Notes: generated by a model not told the origin, from the sequence alone. 32,421 bases of DNA from a virus (IMGVR_UViG_3300033153_003551:1-32421); one strand, 5' to 3'; counted from the first letter of the stretch, positions 1-6,750 are shown. Translations and numbers: made by a program.

Positions 1-114
1 TTCTAGCGTTCTCGCTATTTTGTATCGCATAACTTCTTTTATTTGTCTACCTTGTTGTGCTTTATAGCCGTATTGTAATCCTACTACGAACACGTCCGCT
101 AATTCTTCCGTGAT
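1..114. repeat. Terminal redundancy, left copy
   Basis: These 114 bases are identical to the last 114 bases of the window (32308-32421). The repeat lies inside the coding sequence of the MazG-like gene and its reading frame stays open across the join. This is what a circular or circularly permuted genome looks like when cut open at an arbitrary point. It is less likely to be a true packaged terminal repeat, since such repeats usually lie in or near noncoding sequence. Confidence 0.95.
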
Positions 115-228
115 GTTTGATTCATCGTTAGACTTGATTGCTATGATGAGTTCGTTTAACTCTTCTAGTAATTTAACTTTGATACCGTGTAGTCCGTTTG
201 TATCAGCTATTGTTTTAATCCCTTTCAT
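1..228 (-). CDS. MazG-like nucleotide pyrophosphohydrolase, N-terminal part (cut by window edge)
   Basis: This is a small protein resembling the MazG/dUTPase-like all-alpha NTP pyrophosphohydrolases, which hydrolyse nucleoside triphosphates to the monophosphate and pyrophosphate. The visible part starts MKGIKTIADTNGLHG and carries the two acidic clusters typical of the family: KLLEELNELIIA at about residues 20-31 and EELADVFVVGLQ at about 42-53. Joined to the repeat copy at the right end of the window it reads through to a TGA stop, giving a full product of 84 residues, short even for this family. The start is ATG at 228 with AGGAGG just upstream. It is the next gene after the 68-aa gene in the leftward early block, and its stop overlaps the ATG of the membrane protein at 32284. 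Phage MazG-like proteins are often assumed to adjust nucleotide pools or alarmone levels; the substrate here is unknown. Confidence 0.75.
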   Translation of the reverse strand, partial: MKGIKTIADTNGLHGIKVKLLEELNELIIAIKSNDESNITEELADVFVVGLQYGYKAQQGRQIKEVMRYKIARTLE

Positions 229-237
229 GTAGTCCTC

Positions 238-444
238 CTATGTTAAGTATTTAAATTCTCTTACTACTGTGCGATGATTCCTTTGTTGACGTTCTTTCGT
301 GTGCGCTATCCGTTTATGTTTAACGTTGCGTAACTTTAATAGTTTGTTAAACTCTGGTGTATCGTTATCGTGGACTACTACGTTACCCATGTTGATTAGT
401 TTATTGAATAGATGCTCGATGTATCGCGTGCTATGTATACTCAT
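238..444 (-). CDS. Small basic protein of unknown function (68 aa)
   Basis: I do not recognise this protein. It is basic and rich in His, Arg and Lys, with a C-terminal half (about residues 38-62) dense in positive charge, which would suit nucleic-acid binding; that is inference only. Its ATG overlaps the TGA stop of the cytosine methyltransferase gene by four bases (ATGA), with GGAGG eight bases upstream. It is therefore almost certainly translated as part of the leftward early operon, between the methyltransferase and the MazG-like gene. Confidence 0.7.
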   Translation of the reverse strand: MSIHSTRYIEHLFNKLINMGNVVVHDNDTPEFNKLLKLRNVKHKRIAHTKERQQRNHRTVVREFKYLT

Positions 445-1139
445 TGGTTGCCTCCTAACATTTTATTTAAGATGTCTACGATCAATTTTGGTGGCACACT
501 AGCTCTTAACTTATAATTCATAAAACTATCGTTAGTTTGTATTTGAATTTTATGTTTTGTTTTACACTTACATGTTTTTAATTCCATAGCGTGGTTACTA
601 TATATCGCTGTCGGTTTCATATAATCAAATCCGTAAGCACAATAATCTGCTCTGTTTTTTATTATCAAATAAGGTAATACTCTTTCTATTAAACTATTGA
701 ATGGGTTTTCTATTATAAACTTTACATCATAATGATTTAATATTTCTATTACATTGTTCACAATTTTCAAAGCTATATTTGCTTCATCGTATGCTCCATC
801 TACTCTGTTTCTATAATTAGGTTGTATTTTAATATCCCAGTTTTCTCTAGGCTTTAATCCTATACTTGTTTTCTCAAAATAGAAGTTACCATTTTCTCCT
901 GTTGATAGCCTACTAAATTTATTACATGGAGGACTAGCCCAAATGAAATCTGGATTCCAACCTTTAGGTAATACTGAAATAACTTTATTAACTATATCGT
1001 CTTGTGATAAATCTAATATGACGTTTTCATCTTCTGGACTATATATATCAATTCCGTAATATTCGTAATCTACGTTCATTTCATCAAGACCTTTTTTTAC
1101 ACTTTGTGTTCCACTAAATAGATCAAGAACTTTTATCAT
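441..1139 (-). CDS. C5-cytosine DNA methyltransferase
   Basis: This enzyme transfers a methyl group from S-adenosylmethionine to C5 of cytosine in DNA. The family motifs are clear: motif I, VLDLFSGTQSVKKG, at about residues 4-17 for cofactor binding; the catalytic loop ASPPC with Cys72; a motif VI variant IENPF at 143-147, where ENV is usual; and RASVPP at about 212-217 as motif X near the C-terminus. At 232 residues it is short, with a small target-recognition region, as is common in phage orphan enzymes. A cysteine group at about 190-192 (CKC) is unusual. No restriction endonuclease is adjacent, so protection of phage DNA from host restriction is the likely role. It starts with an ATGA overlap on the RusA gene and a GAGGT ribosome site. 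Confidence 0.9.
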   Translation of the reverse strand: MIKVLDLFSGTQSVKKGLDEMNVDYEYYGIDIYSPEDENVILDLSQDDIVNKVISVLPKGWNPDFIWASPPCNKFSRLSTGENGNFYFEKTSIGLKPRENWDIKIQPNYRNRVDGAYDEANIALKIVNNVIEILNHYDVKFIIENPFNSLIERVLPYLIIKNRADYCAYGFDYMKPTAIYSNHAMELKTCKCKTKHKIQIQTNDSFMNYKLRASVPPKLIVDILNKMLGGNQ

Positions 1140-1477
1140 TCGTATACCTCAATTTCTACCGACCATTTATCGCTGAATACTAATACATCTTCAAATCCTA
1201 CAATATAACGCATTGAGTCGTTTTCTATGACTCCAGCTTTCACCATTCCGTCAATGATAAATTTACGCGCCCAGACCAGATTGTCTAAGTCTGTACGTTT
1301 ATTAGCACAACTCCAAATGAATCTCAACTTTACTGGAGTATTAAGTGGCGGATAACCTAATAAACTTAATCGTGCTATCTCGGTTTCCTCACGTTTAATT
1401 TTAGCGCTAACATATCTATTTGTACGTGTTGCATTGATGAATTGATTCAGTGTAGTAAATTTATGTTCTATTCTCAT
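1136..1477 (-). CDS. rusA: RusA-like Holliday junction resolvase
   Basis: RusA-type endonucleases cut four-way DNA junctions made during recombination and replication. The signature block is present: KRTDLDNLVWARKFIIDGM at residues 60-78, giving Asp63, Asp65 and Asp76 as expected metal-binding acids, followed by AGVIENDSMR with Asp87. Length (113 aa) is normal for the family. It overlaps its upstream neighbour (NPPY protein) and its downstream neighbour (C5 methyltransferase) by four bases each, and has GAGG before the ATG. In this genome it probably resolves replication or recombination intermediates made with the ERF protein before packaging. Confidence 0.88.
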   Translation of the reverse strand: MRIEHKFTTLNQFINATRTNRYVSAKIKREETEIARLSLLGYPPLNTPVKLRFIWSCANKRTDLDNLVWARKFIIDGMVKAGVIENDSMRYIVGFEDVLVFSDKWSVEIEVYE

Positions 1478-2061
1478 ATGTCTAACCTCACTTGTTCCGT
1501 TTTAGGTAATGTTCCTTCTAATAACGGTTTATTTGTTTTATATAATTTCTCAAATATAAGTTGTTTCGGTAATACATTCCAACAAAAATATATACTTGCA
1601 AAACTGTTTGATGGTGTTGGAACTTGCATACTATTTTTTGAATGAAAACCAACTCTATCATCAAATATCAATAACTCTAGTCCTTGCTTGTTAAATAATT
1701 CAAACCTACCTAACGCTTGTAAACTTGGTAAAGGTAATAACATCATAAACGGTTTTCCTAACTCATATAATTTACCTAACACTTGGTCTTTAATGCTATA
1801 TGGTGGATTGCTTATAATGTAATCACATTCAACTTTTGTAAAGAAGAAGTTTTGATCATTATCTAAATGCGTGAACGCTACCTCGTGTCCTGCATCTTTT
1901 AATACATTTACAAACGCACTCCATTCTTTATCAAACGGACACCATATTTTAGAATTAGGCTTTAAGTATTTAAGTATCGGTTCCACTGCATAATAAGGTG
2001 TGTAGACTTCATCTGATTCCTTTGTAGATGCTGATGTTAAATAACCTGTGTTACCACTCAT
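1474..2061 (-). CDS. NPPY-motif DNA methyltransferase-like protein
   Basis: This 195-aa protein has the Asn-Pro-Pro-Tyr motif of amino-methyltransferases (adenine-N6 or cytosine-N4) in DYIISNPPYS at about residues 80-89. N-terminal blocks YTPYYAVEPIL (20-30) and IWCPFDKEWSAFV (39-51) probably replace the usual cofactor loop. Close relatives are frequent in phages of Gram-positive bacteria and are often annotated, probably wrongly, as sugar-phosphate nucleotidyltransferases. I see no separate target-recognition domain, so specificity is not predictable. Its start has GGAGG upstream and overlaps the stop of the preceding small gene. It is one of three methyltransferase-like genes in a 2.7-kb stretch. 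Confidence 0.75.
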   Translation of the reverse strand: MSGNTGYLTSASTKESDEVYTPYYAVEPILKYLKPNSKIWCPFDKEWSAFVNVLKDAGHEVAFTHLDNDQNFFFTKVECDYIISNPPYSIKDQVLGKLYELGKPFMMLLPLPSLQALGRFELFNKQGLELLIFDDRVGFHSKNSMQVPTPSNSFASIYFCWNVLPKQLIFEKLYKTNKPLLEGTLPKTEQVRLDI

Positions 2062-2249
2062 TACGATGCCTCCTCTACCAACTTCTCATATAAATTCATT
2101 TCTATTTTAGCTATACGTATTGCTTCTTCTATAATAACTTTTCTTTCACTTGGTTCGTACGATTCTTTTGACAATTCCTCTAATCCATCTAAATACTTTT
2201 CGTGAATCTCACATCTTAATTTTAACCACTTCTTAATTTCGTATTTCAT
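2061..2249 (-). CDS. Small helical protein of unknown function (62 aa)
   Basis: I do not recognise this protein. It is highly charged (Glu and Lys rich) and predicted by composition to be almost wholly alpha-helical, for example EEAIRIAKIEMNLYEKLVEE near the C-terminus. The ATG is preceded by TTGGAGGAAG, and the gene overlaps the 43-aa gene upstream by 17 bases and the NPPY gene downstream by one base. The tight packing supports translation. It could be a small regulator or partner of the adjacent methyltransferases, but nothing in the sequence shows this. Confidence 0.65.
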   Translation of the reverse strand: MKYEIKKWLKLRCEIHEKYLDGLEELSKESYEPSERKVIIEEAIRIAKIEMNLYEKLVEEAS

Positions 2250-2364
2250 ATACTTCCTCCAATTTATAATTACCTTGCTTGTCTTTGTATATATCGTATT
2301 TATCTAGTACTTCTTTTAATCTTGCTATGTTTCGGTTATATCGTTCTTGTTGTTCTTTAGTCAT
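2233..2364 (-). CDS. Small protein of unknown function (43 aa)
   Basis: This short gene starts MTKEQQERYNRNIARLK and ends LEEVYEIRN. It starts with an ATGA overlap on the Dam-type methyltransferase stop, with the strong ribosome site AAGGAGATAAAC immediately upstream, and ends inside the next small gene. Without it the region 2250-2360 would be the only gap in this otherwise gap-free operon. The protein is charged and probably helical. The call rests on the ribosome site and coupling; I know no family for it. Confidence 0.65.
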   Translation of the reverse strand: MTKEQQERYNRNIARLKEVLDKYDIYKDKQGNYKLEEVYEIRN

Positions 2365-3119
2365 TGTTTATCTCCTTTGTAGATGAACAATTTTTCTATA
2401 TTTGTTTTTCTTATTCCACCCATAGTATCCATCATATTTGTTTTAGTTTCTTTACTCCAAATAACTTCAAAATCAACAGGCATTTCATATTCACTAACCA
2501 ACACTATATTATTTTTTGACATTTTTCTAACCCACTCATAGAAATTGTAGTAATCAAAATTTTTAGATGTTAAGTATTTTTTTGTATTTTTATATGGTGG
2601 GTCGCAATATATTAAACAACCTTTAACGTCTATTTTTTTAAAGTCTAAAGTTTTAAATTTTATATCTTTGATATTTTCTAGTTGTGATTCTAAATTATTG
2701 ATTGTTTGTCTTATAAAGTCCCTGCCTTTTTCTTTTCCTTTTTCTTTAACGTCGTGCCCACTATAACCACCATCAAAAAATCTTCCATTATATGATCCCA
2801 TAAAGCCTATATAACCTATATAATATTTTGGAAACATAATTCCACCATTATTATATACCGTTCTAACATTAGAATAGTGTTCCCTTGTTATTTCATTCGG
2901 CAGATTATCTAACCCATTGTTACTCACATAATTCAACAAAGATATTAAATATTCGTTATTGTCATAACCAATTTTTTCATAACAATTAACAACCTCAATC
3001 ATATTTGCCCCGCCAACAAATGGTTCAATGTAAGTTGATATATTATTATCTGTTATCAATTTGTTTATTATTGGTGCTATATGTTTTTGTAACTTTTTTT
3101 TACTTCCCATATATTTCAC
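2361..3119 (-). CDS. dam: Dam-type (D12 class) adenine-N6 DNA methyltransferase
   Basis: This is an adenine-specific methyltransferase of the MT-A70/D12 Dam group, which modifies adenine N6 in a short DNA site. The N-terminal KYMGSKKKL (residues 2-10) is the usual opening of this class. IEPFVGGANM at 31-40 is the cofactor-binding motif I, and YCDPPYKNTKKY with DPPY at 173-176 is the catalytic motif IV. Length (252 aa) is normal for Dam-like enzymes. It lies directly downstream of the helicase-loader gene with a three-base gap. Its ribosome site is weaker than its neighbours': the GGAGG lies about 14 bases off, with a closer AAGTG. Likely role: self-modification against host restriction, or marking of replicated DNA. 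Confidence 0.9.
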   Translation of the reverse strand: MKYMGSKKKLQKHIAPIINKLITDNNISTYIEPFVGGANMIEVVNCYEKIGYDNNEYLISLLNYVSNNGLDNLPNEITREHYSNVRTVYNNGGIMFPKYYIGYIGFMGSYNGRFFDGGYSGHDVKEKGKEKGRDFIRQTINNLESQLENIKDIKFKTLDFKKIDVKGCLIYCDPPYKNTKKYLTSKNFDYYNFYEWVRKMSKNNIVLVSEYEMPVDFEVIWSKETKTNMMDTMGGIRKTNIEKLFIYKGDKQ

Positions 3120-3122
3120 TTC

Positions 3123-3845
3123 TTATATCCTCCAATTTTTTGATTTAATCTCTAGCTCGCCAAATGTTTTTAAGCGAGATATTAATGGTCTTACTTGTTT
3201 TTGTGCGTAATCGCCTTTTATTACACTTCCATACATTGAATACAATTCACTCAACGAATAGTTGCTAGATATGAATGTAGGCTTTTTATTAACATATCTA
3301 TAATCAATGATAGGTAGTAAGATATCTGATACGTTAAACTCACTCTTTGTTTCTGAACCTAAATCATCAATGAATAAGTAGTCTACATTTTGTAAGTATT
3401 CCGTATGAGATTGTTCGCCTTGTTCCATTTTACGATTAAACTCACTCTTAACTTTCTTAACTATATTACCAAAGTAATCTATATGAATGTTACGGCCTTG
3501 CTTATTTATTTGATTAGCTAACCAATATAAGAAATGAGTTTTACCTAATCCAACGTCGCCATGCAGAAATATATTCCAGTTAGATTTAACGTGATTCATT
3601 ATCTCAACTTTATTACTTGCTTCCCACGTTTCATAATTCTTAATAAGTATGGTATTAGTTTTACCTCGTGCATATTTACATTTCTTATGAGCAAGTGAGT
3701 AAGTATCAAAGTTCTCATCGTAAGTTGTGGTAGGAACTAATCCTATCATTTCTTGTTTACAATTATCAATGTCATCGCACCCTTTACATTTATCTAATAA
3801 TGATTGTGCGTACAGTTGATCAATTTTATTTAATTTATCAAACAT
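3123..3845 (-). CDS. dnaC: DnaC/DnaI-like helicase-loader ATPase
   Basis: This is an AAA+ ATPase of the DnaC/DnaI/IstB type that delivers the replicative helicase to the origin. Walker A is GDVGLGKT at residues 96-103; Walker B is LFIDDLG at 157-163; SSN near residue 194 is a sensor-1-like block; and RPLISRL near the C-terminus resembles the arginine-finger region. The N-terminal part has Cys20, Cys23, Cys29 and Cys56, suggesting a zinc-binding domain like that of Bacillus DnaI. No helicase gene is seen in the window, so it presumably loads the host DnaB-type helicase. It follows the replisome-organiser gene, the standard initiator-loader pair of Gram-positive phages, and has AGGAGGT before its ATG. 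Confidence 0.88.
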   Translation of the reverse strand: MFDKLNKIDQLYAQSLLDKCKGCDDIDNCKQEMIGLVPTTTYDENFDTYSLAHKKCKYARGKTNTILIKNYETWEASNKVEIMNHVKSNWNIFLHGDVGLGKTHFLYWLANQINKQGRNIHIDYFGNIVKKVKSEFNRKMEQGEQSHTEYLQNVDYLFIDDLGSETKSEFNVSDILLPIIDYRYVNKKPTFISSNYSLSELYSMYGSVIKGDYAQKQVRPLISRLKTFGELEIKSKNWRI

Positions 3846-3855
3846 AGTTTACCTC

Positions 3856-4527
3856 CTATAATTTATCAAAGTCATCGTATTTAGTTGATGGCTTATCGTT
3901 ACTTGATTCCCAAGTTCTTATTGCTGCTTTCCAATTCTTCATTTTGTTTTTACCTACTAACCATCCTTTAGATTCGTAAAAGTCATAAAACTTATTAGGA
4001 TTAACATTGTTCTTTCTTTCAGTACAATATTCTTTAATCTCTAAAACGGTTGGTATAGTGAATTTTTTAGAAGTAGGTGTCGTTGTATTACCTAAACTAG
4101 ACTTAACTAAACTAACCTTACCTAACCTAACCTGTGGTTCCATTTGGTTGTCACTTGGTATGACATCTATTATTTGCCCTTTGTTTACCTCTGTATAGGA
4201 TTTGTTTTTGTTTTCAATTAACAAACCTTTCTCTTGTAGATATGTAGTTTCAGTATAGCGATCTAATCTAATTAAATTGTGAATCTTCCAATGTTTAATT
4301 ACTATTACACCACTATCAAAATCTAATATAAATCTTTTAGCTAACAATATTTTTATATCGTCATTCATACAACCAACAGACCTAACTACTTTTTTAGGAT
4401 TGCCAATAAATCCATCATCATCTGCATTTAATACCATGTGCATATATAATGCTTGTGACGATAAAGGCATATCCATAAACGCATCAGTATCAATTATCTT
4501 CTTGCTTAACATTCTTCTTATTGCCAT
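3856..4527 (-). CDS. Phage replisome organiser (replication initiator)
   Basis: The N-terminal 100 residues match the phage replisome-organiser family: AIRRMLSKKIIDTDAFMDMP at the start, then ADDDGFIGNPKKVVRSVGC, then SGVIVIKHWKIHN at about residues 72-84. Such proteins bind the phage origin through a winged-helix N-terminal domain. The C-terminal segment FYESKGWLVGKNKMKNWKAAIRTWE is the common C-terminal block of DnaD-like and replisome-organiser proteins, thought to contact the loader or helicase. The linker region (about residues 132-146) is encoded by the pentameric repeat array described separately. This mirrors phages whose origin lies inside the initiator gene. An XRE gene lies three bases upstream and the helicase loader lies downstream. 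Confidence 0.85.
   Translation of the reverse strand: MAIRRMLSKKIIDTDAFMDMPLSSQALYMHMVLNADDDGFIGNPKKVVRSVGCMNDDIKILLAKRFILDFDSGVIVIKHWKIHNLIRLDRYTETTYLQEKGLLIENKNKSYTEVNKGQIIDVIPSDNQMEPQVRLGKVSLVKSSLGNTTTPTSKKFTIPTVLEIKEYCTERKNNVNPNKFYDFYESKGWLVGKNKMKNWKAAIRTWESSNDKPSTKYDDFDKL
4088..4132 (-). other. Pentameric repeat array; probable replication origin
   Basis: Read on the minus strand, 45 bases divide into nine consecutive 5-base units: GGTTA, GGTTA, GGTAA, GGTTA, GTTTA, GTTAA, GTCTA, GTTTA, GGTAA. In the coding frame this is also three 15-base repeats encoding VRLGK, VSLVK and SSLGN. It sits between the DNA-binding and C-terminal domains of the replisome organiser. Direct repeats inside the initiator gene are the usual origin layout in Gram-positive phages, so this is the best origin candidate in the window. 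The repeat is visible in the sequence; the origin role is inference. Confidence 0.65.
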
Positions 4528-4530
4528 TGT

Positions 4531-4695
4531 TTATACCTCTACTTTCAATGCTTTTTTTAATTTCTTCATATTGTCTTTGTTTGGTGTATTGATATTGCGT
4601 TCCCATAATTGAATAGTTGTTACGCTAACATTACACTTCGATGCTAGGTCTACTTGTGACAACCCAAGTGATTTTCTTAATTTTTTAATGTTCAT
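4531..4695 (-). CDS. XRE/Cro-type helix-turn-helix protein (54 aa)
   Basis: This is a minimal lambda-repressor-like DNA-binding domain. The sequence starts MNIKKLRKSLGLSQVDLASK, continues CNVSVTTIQLWERN and ends KALKVEV. The LSQVDLA..CNVS..TIQLWE pattern at about residues 12-32 is the canonical XRE helix-turn-helix, with nothing beyond the DNA-binding domain. It starts at ATG 4695 behind AAAGGAGTGATATA and lies three bases before the replisome organiser. It has its own upstream promoter (4717-4745). It most likely controls the replication genes, perhaps by autorepression. Confidence 0.82.
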   Translation of the reverse strand: MNIKKLRKSLGLSQVDLASKCNVSVTTIQLWERNINTPNKDNMKKLKKALKVEV

Positions 4696-4716
4696 TATAT
4701 CACTCCTTTCATAAAT

Positions 4717-4745
4717 AGTATAACTTATTGTTGTTGTTTGTACAA
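4717..4745 (-). promoter_or_regulatory. Promoter for XRE-replisome organiser unit
   Basis: On the minus strand, TTGTAC (4740-4745) and TATACT (4717-4722) are separated by 17 bases and followed by the ribosome site of the 54-aa XRE gene. The -10 box matches the consensus at five of six positions; the -35 box is weak. The -35 region holds GTTGTTTGTACAAC, a near-dyad that could be an operator. A terminator lies directly upstream, which supports an independent transcript starting here. Confidence 0.6.
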
Positions 4746-4760
4746 CACCTAATTTAAATT

Positions 4761-4790
4761 AAAAAAAAAGAGGCAATATATACCTCTTTA
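4761..4790 (-). terminator. Rho-independent terminator before the replication unit
   Basis: On the minus strand AAAGAGG and CCTCTTT form a 7-bp stem around an 8-base loop, followed by a run of T. It begins at the stop codon of the 29-aa membrane peptide, so it ends or attenuates the transcript coming from the 8539-4788 block. Confidence 0.85.
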
Positions 4791-4877
4791 TCGTAAACTC
4801 ATTTGCATCGCTACCATCATATATAAGAATATGAAACATAGGGTTGTGACGAATGCGATGATTAGTTTAGTTTTCAT
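4788..4877 (-). CDS. Very small membrane peptide (29 aa)
   Basis: The product starts MKTKLIIAFVTTLCFIF and ends MVAMQMSLR. It is a single hydrophobic segment flanked by basic residues, so one transmembrane helix with a short cytoplasmic start is expected. The ATG follows the strong ribosome site GGAGGTAACTA, which lies inside the end of the zinc-protein gene, and the stop abuts a terminator. Small phage membrane peptides can be regulators of host membrane enzymes or lysis accessories; no role can be assigned. Confidence 0.6.
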   Translation of the reverse strand: MKTKLIIAFVTTLCFIFLYMMVAMQMSLR

Positions 4878-5199
4878 TAGTTACCTCCAAATCTTTGATT
4901 AGTGATTCAACTGTGTCTAGTGAGATAACTGGAGTCCAATAAAACTCATCTCCACCGTTCCACATAAATATTCTAAAATACGTGTCATAATATCGTATAC
5001 CACAAGTGTTGTCTATTTGATATTCGTAATCTTCGTCTTTGCTTTTATCAAACTTACTTAATACGTTGTCTAATCTTTGTTGGTAATACATTTTTTCTGT
5101 TTCTTTGCCTCCGACTACATAACTACAATGTGTGCATTTATATTGTCTTACACTTCCTTTTAATAATTCTAATTTCATTAAACATTTAGGACATTCCAT
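4867..5199 (-). CDS. Zinc-ribbon protein of unknown function (110 aa)
   Basis: The first 28 residues are a treble-clef or zinc-ribbon type motif, with CPKC at residues 3-6 and CTHC at 22-25. The rest is rich in Asp, Tyr and Trp and has no family I recognise. AAGGAGG precedes the ATG. It belongs to the leftward early operon between an unknown 137-aa gene and the 29-aa membrane peptide. A nucleic-acid or protein-binding accessory role is plausible but not shown. Confidence 0.7.
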   Translation of the reverse strand: MECPKCLMKLELLKGSVRQYKCTHCSYVVGGKETEKMYYQQRLDNVLSKFDKSKDEDYEYQIDNTCGIRYYDTYFRIFMWNGGDEFYWTPVISLDTVESLIKDLEVTNEN

Positions 5200-5612
5200 T
5201 ATACTTCCTCCTTTAATAATTCATGTAGCATATCAATTTGATCGAGTCCGCTTCCATCGTCTAATACTTTTAAATAACTATGGTAATCTATCAACGCACA
5301 TTTTAAATCACTTAATTGCTTAACACGTATCTTTTCTTTATACTTGCTGTGAATATCAACTTTACGATAAAGTCCTTTTAGAGTGTAAATACGATACGTT
5401 ACAGTTGGTATGTCGAGATATTTCAGTGTGTTATAACGTTCTTTCCATTCTCTTAATGTACGTCCAGTTATGCGTAGGTTGAATATACGGTTGATATGAA
5501 GCACAAGCCACGATTCACGATATCCGAAGTGGTCGCTTGTTCTATTCATTAGCTCGATGAAATATAGTTCTTCTGGTGTAGGTTGTACTTGCGGTGATAA
5601 TTTAGTTCTCAT
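5199..5612 (-). CDS. Protein of unknown function (137 aa)
   Basis: I do not recognise this protein. It is mixed helical and basic: an N-terminal segment (QPTPEELYFIELMNRTSDHFGYRES) is followed by a region RITGRTLREWKERYNTLKYL at about residues 47-66 that could be a DNA-binding helix pair. The start is supported by GGAGTGAGAAAG upstream and an ATGA overlap with the 20-codon open frame before it. The stop overlaps the next ATG. Its position among replication and recombination genes is the only hint about function. Confidence 0.65.
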   Translation of the reverse strand: MRTKLSPQVQPTPEELYFIELMNRTSDHFGYRESWLVLHINRIFNLRITGRTLREWKERYNTLKYLDIPTVTYRIYTLKGLYRKVDIHSKYKEKIRVKQLSDLKCALIDYHSYLKVLDDGSGLDQIDMLHELLKEEV

Positions 5613-5671
5613 TCTTTCTCACTCCTATCTTCTATTATTGTTAGGATTAACATATACAGTATTACTAGCAT
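5609..5671 (-). CDS. Possible 20-aa hydrophobic peptide
   Basis: A short frame encodes MLVILYMLILTIIEDRSEKE, a hydrophobic start followed by a charged tail. It fills the only gap between the HNH gene and the 137-aa gene and ends in an ATGA overlap with the latter. The ribosome site is weak (AGGATACATA). It may be a real micropeptide or simply a translational-coupling leader; the evidence is thin. Confidence 0.35.
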   Translation of the reverse strand: MLVILYMLILTIIEDRSEKE

Positions 5672-5690
5672 TATGTATCCTAATATTATT

Positions 5691-5975
5691 TTATTTACGA
5701 GGAAATGCAAGATTACTGTACCTCGTTTTCTTCATTAGTGATTCTTTATCGATGTGGCCGTAATGCGTTTCAAGATACTCAATACATATAGTTTCCCATT
5801 TACGTTGATGAGAATGCGCCATACTGTGATGCTTGGAACATAAGCACACTATATTCATTTCGCTATCATTACCACCTTTAGAACGAAATATAACGTGGTG
5901 TCGGTGGATATAAGGGGAACGGCATATGATACAACCGTTATCCCTTTCCGTTGCTATTGCGTAACCTTTACTCAT
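5691..5975 (-). CDS. HNH endonuclease (94 aa)
   Basis: A compact HNH nuclease. Cys15-x2-Cys18 and Cys44/Cys46 would form the structural zinc site. HRHHVIF at residues 24-30 holds the catalytic His pair, Asn41 (MNIVCLC) is the central N, and KHH at 48-50 closes the motif. It is not next to the terminase genes as many packaging HNH proteins are, so a recombination, replication or homing role is possible. The open frame extends to a TTG at 5984. I prefer ATG 5975 because it overlaps the stop of the 94-aa gene upstream in the usual way, though its ribosome site is poor. Confidence 0.82.
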   Translation of the reverse strand: MSKGYAIATERDNGCIICRSPYIHRHHVIFRSKGGNDSEMNIVCLCSKHHSMAHSHQRKWETICIEYLETHYGHIDKESLMKKTRYSNLAFPRK

Positions 5976-6252
5976 CTTCAACAATTCTAATGAAACCTAA
6001 TTCTATTAAATGATTTAAAGCGTGATTATATTCACTACTCCAACCACCATTATACCATTCATTGATTCCATCATCTTTATTAGGTAGTCCTACGTAATGA
6101 AATCCTTGTTGCAACTTATAACGTTTGCTTTCTCTGTTAATTGAATAATGGTTAAATTTATCTAAAGCATAAACATCATCTTCGTATTCATTGAAATCTA
6201 CATTAAACTTAATCCATTCCCAATAAAATCTACTTTCTCCTACTTTACTCAT
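5968..6252 (-). CDS. Protein of unknown function (94 aa)
   Basis: I do not recognise this protein. It is acidic and rich in aromatic residues (Trp, Tyr, His, Phe), with a hydrophobic C-terminal block HALNHLIELGFIRIVEDE that resembles a small winged-helix end. It starts in an ATGA overlap with the NinB-like gene, with GGAG upstream, and its end overlaps the HNH gene. Coupling to the recombination genes suggests an accessory role in DNA metabolism. Confidence 0.65.
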   Translation of the reverse strand: MSKVGESRFYWEWIKFNVDFNEYEDDVYALDKFNHYSINRESKRYKLQQGFHYVGLPNKDDGINEWYNGGWSSEYNHALNHLIELGFIRIVEDE

Positions 6253-6740
6253 TCTATCATCTCCATTTCTATATTATGTTCCGTGCAATATCTCATTACT
6301 GTATCTAGCAATGTATTCATTTCCGCAATGTTAAACTTACTTGAACCGACTATTACTCTATATAGCCAACCTGGACTATCTTTAATCGTATGAGGCTTAA
6401 CACGTTGGATAGCTCGGAATCCTTTTTTTAATGTGGACTCCGTTTTCTCCATTCCCCATATGTAATCTACGACTGCGCCAGTTTCTACGAGTGCTTTAAT
6501 ATACCAATCCATTGCAAGTTCTCGTGTGACTTTCTCTAGTTCATGTAATAACTTCCAGAGTAATGCGTTTTGATTCAATGATCGCTGCGACTTAACTTTC
6601 TTAATCTCTATTGAATAATTAACATCACATTCTAATTCATCAGTCCAAGCAACGTGCCGATAGTTAGTAATATGTAAATTAAGATGTGCGTGATTCTCTT
6701 GGTCTACTATCTTTGATTTGAGTGTACCGTGTATTTTCAT
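6249..6740 (-). CDS. NinB/Orf-like recombination protein
   Basis: The region KVKSQRSLNQNALLWKLLHELEK (about residues 48-70) matches the core of the NinB/lambda Orf group, whose members bind single-stranded DNA and assist phage recombinases. The later GSSKFNIAEMNTLLDTVMRYCTEHNIE resembles the family's C-terminal block. Length (163 aa) fits. The gene sits between the ERF/SpoVG genes and the HNH nuclease, a normal place for a recombination mediator. A strong AAGGAG site precedes ATG 6740. The family call is from motif recall and needs a profile search. Confidence 0.6.
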   Translation of the reverse strand: MKIHGTLKSKIVDQENHAHLNLHITNYRHVAWTDELECDVNYSIEIKKVKSQRSLNQNALLWKLLHELEKVTRELAMDWYIKALVETGAVVDYIWGMEKTESTLKKGFRAIQRVKPHTIKDSPGWLYRVIVGSSKFNIAEMNTLLDTVMRYCTEHNIEMEMIE

Positions 6741-6750
6741 AGTTTACTCC

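Noticed and set aside
5691-5975. HNH gene as a homing endonuclease inserted in another gene.
   Set aside because: Neighbouring frames are intact and coupled and there is no split gene or intron boundary, so it is treated as a normal early gene.
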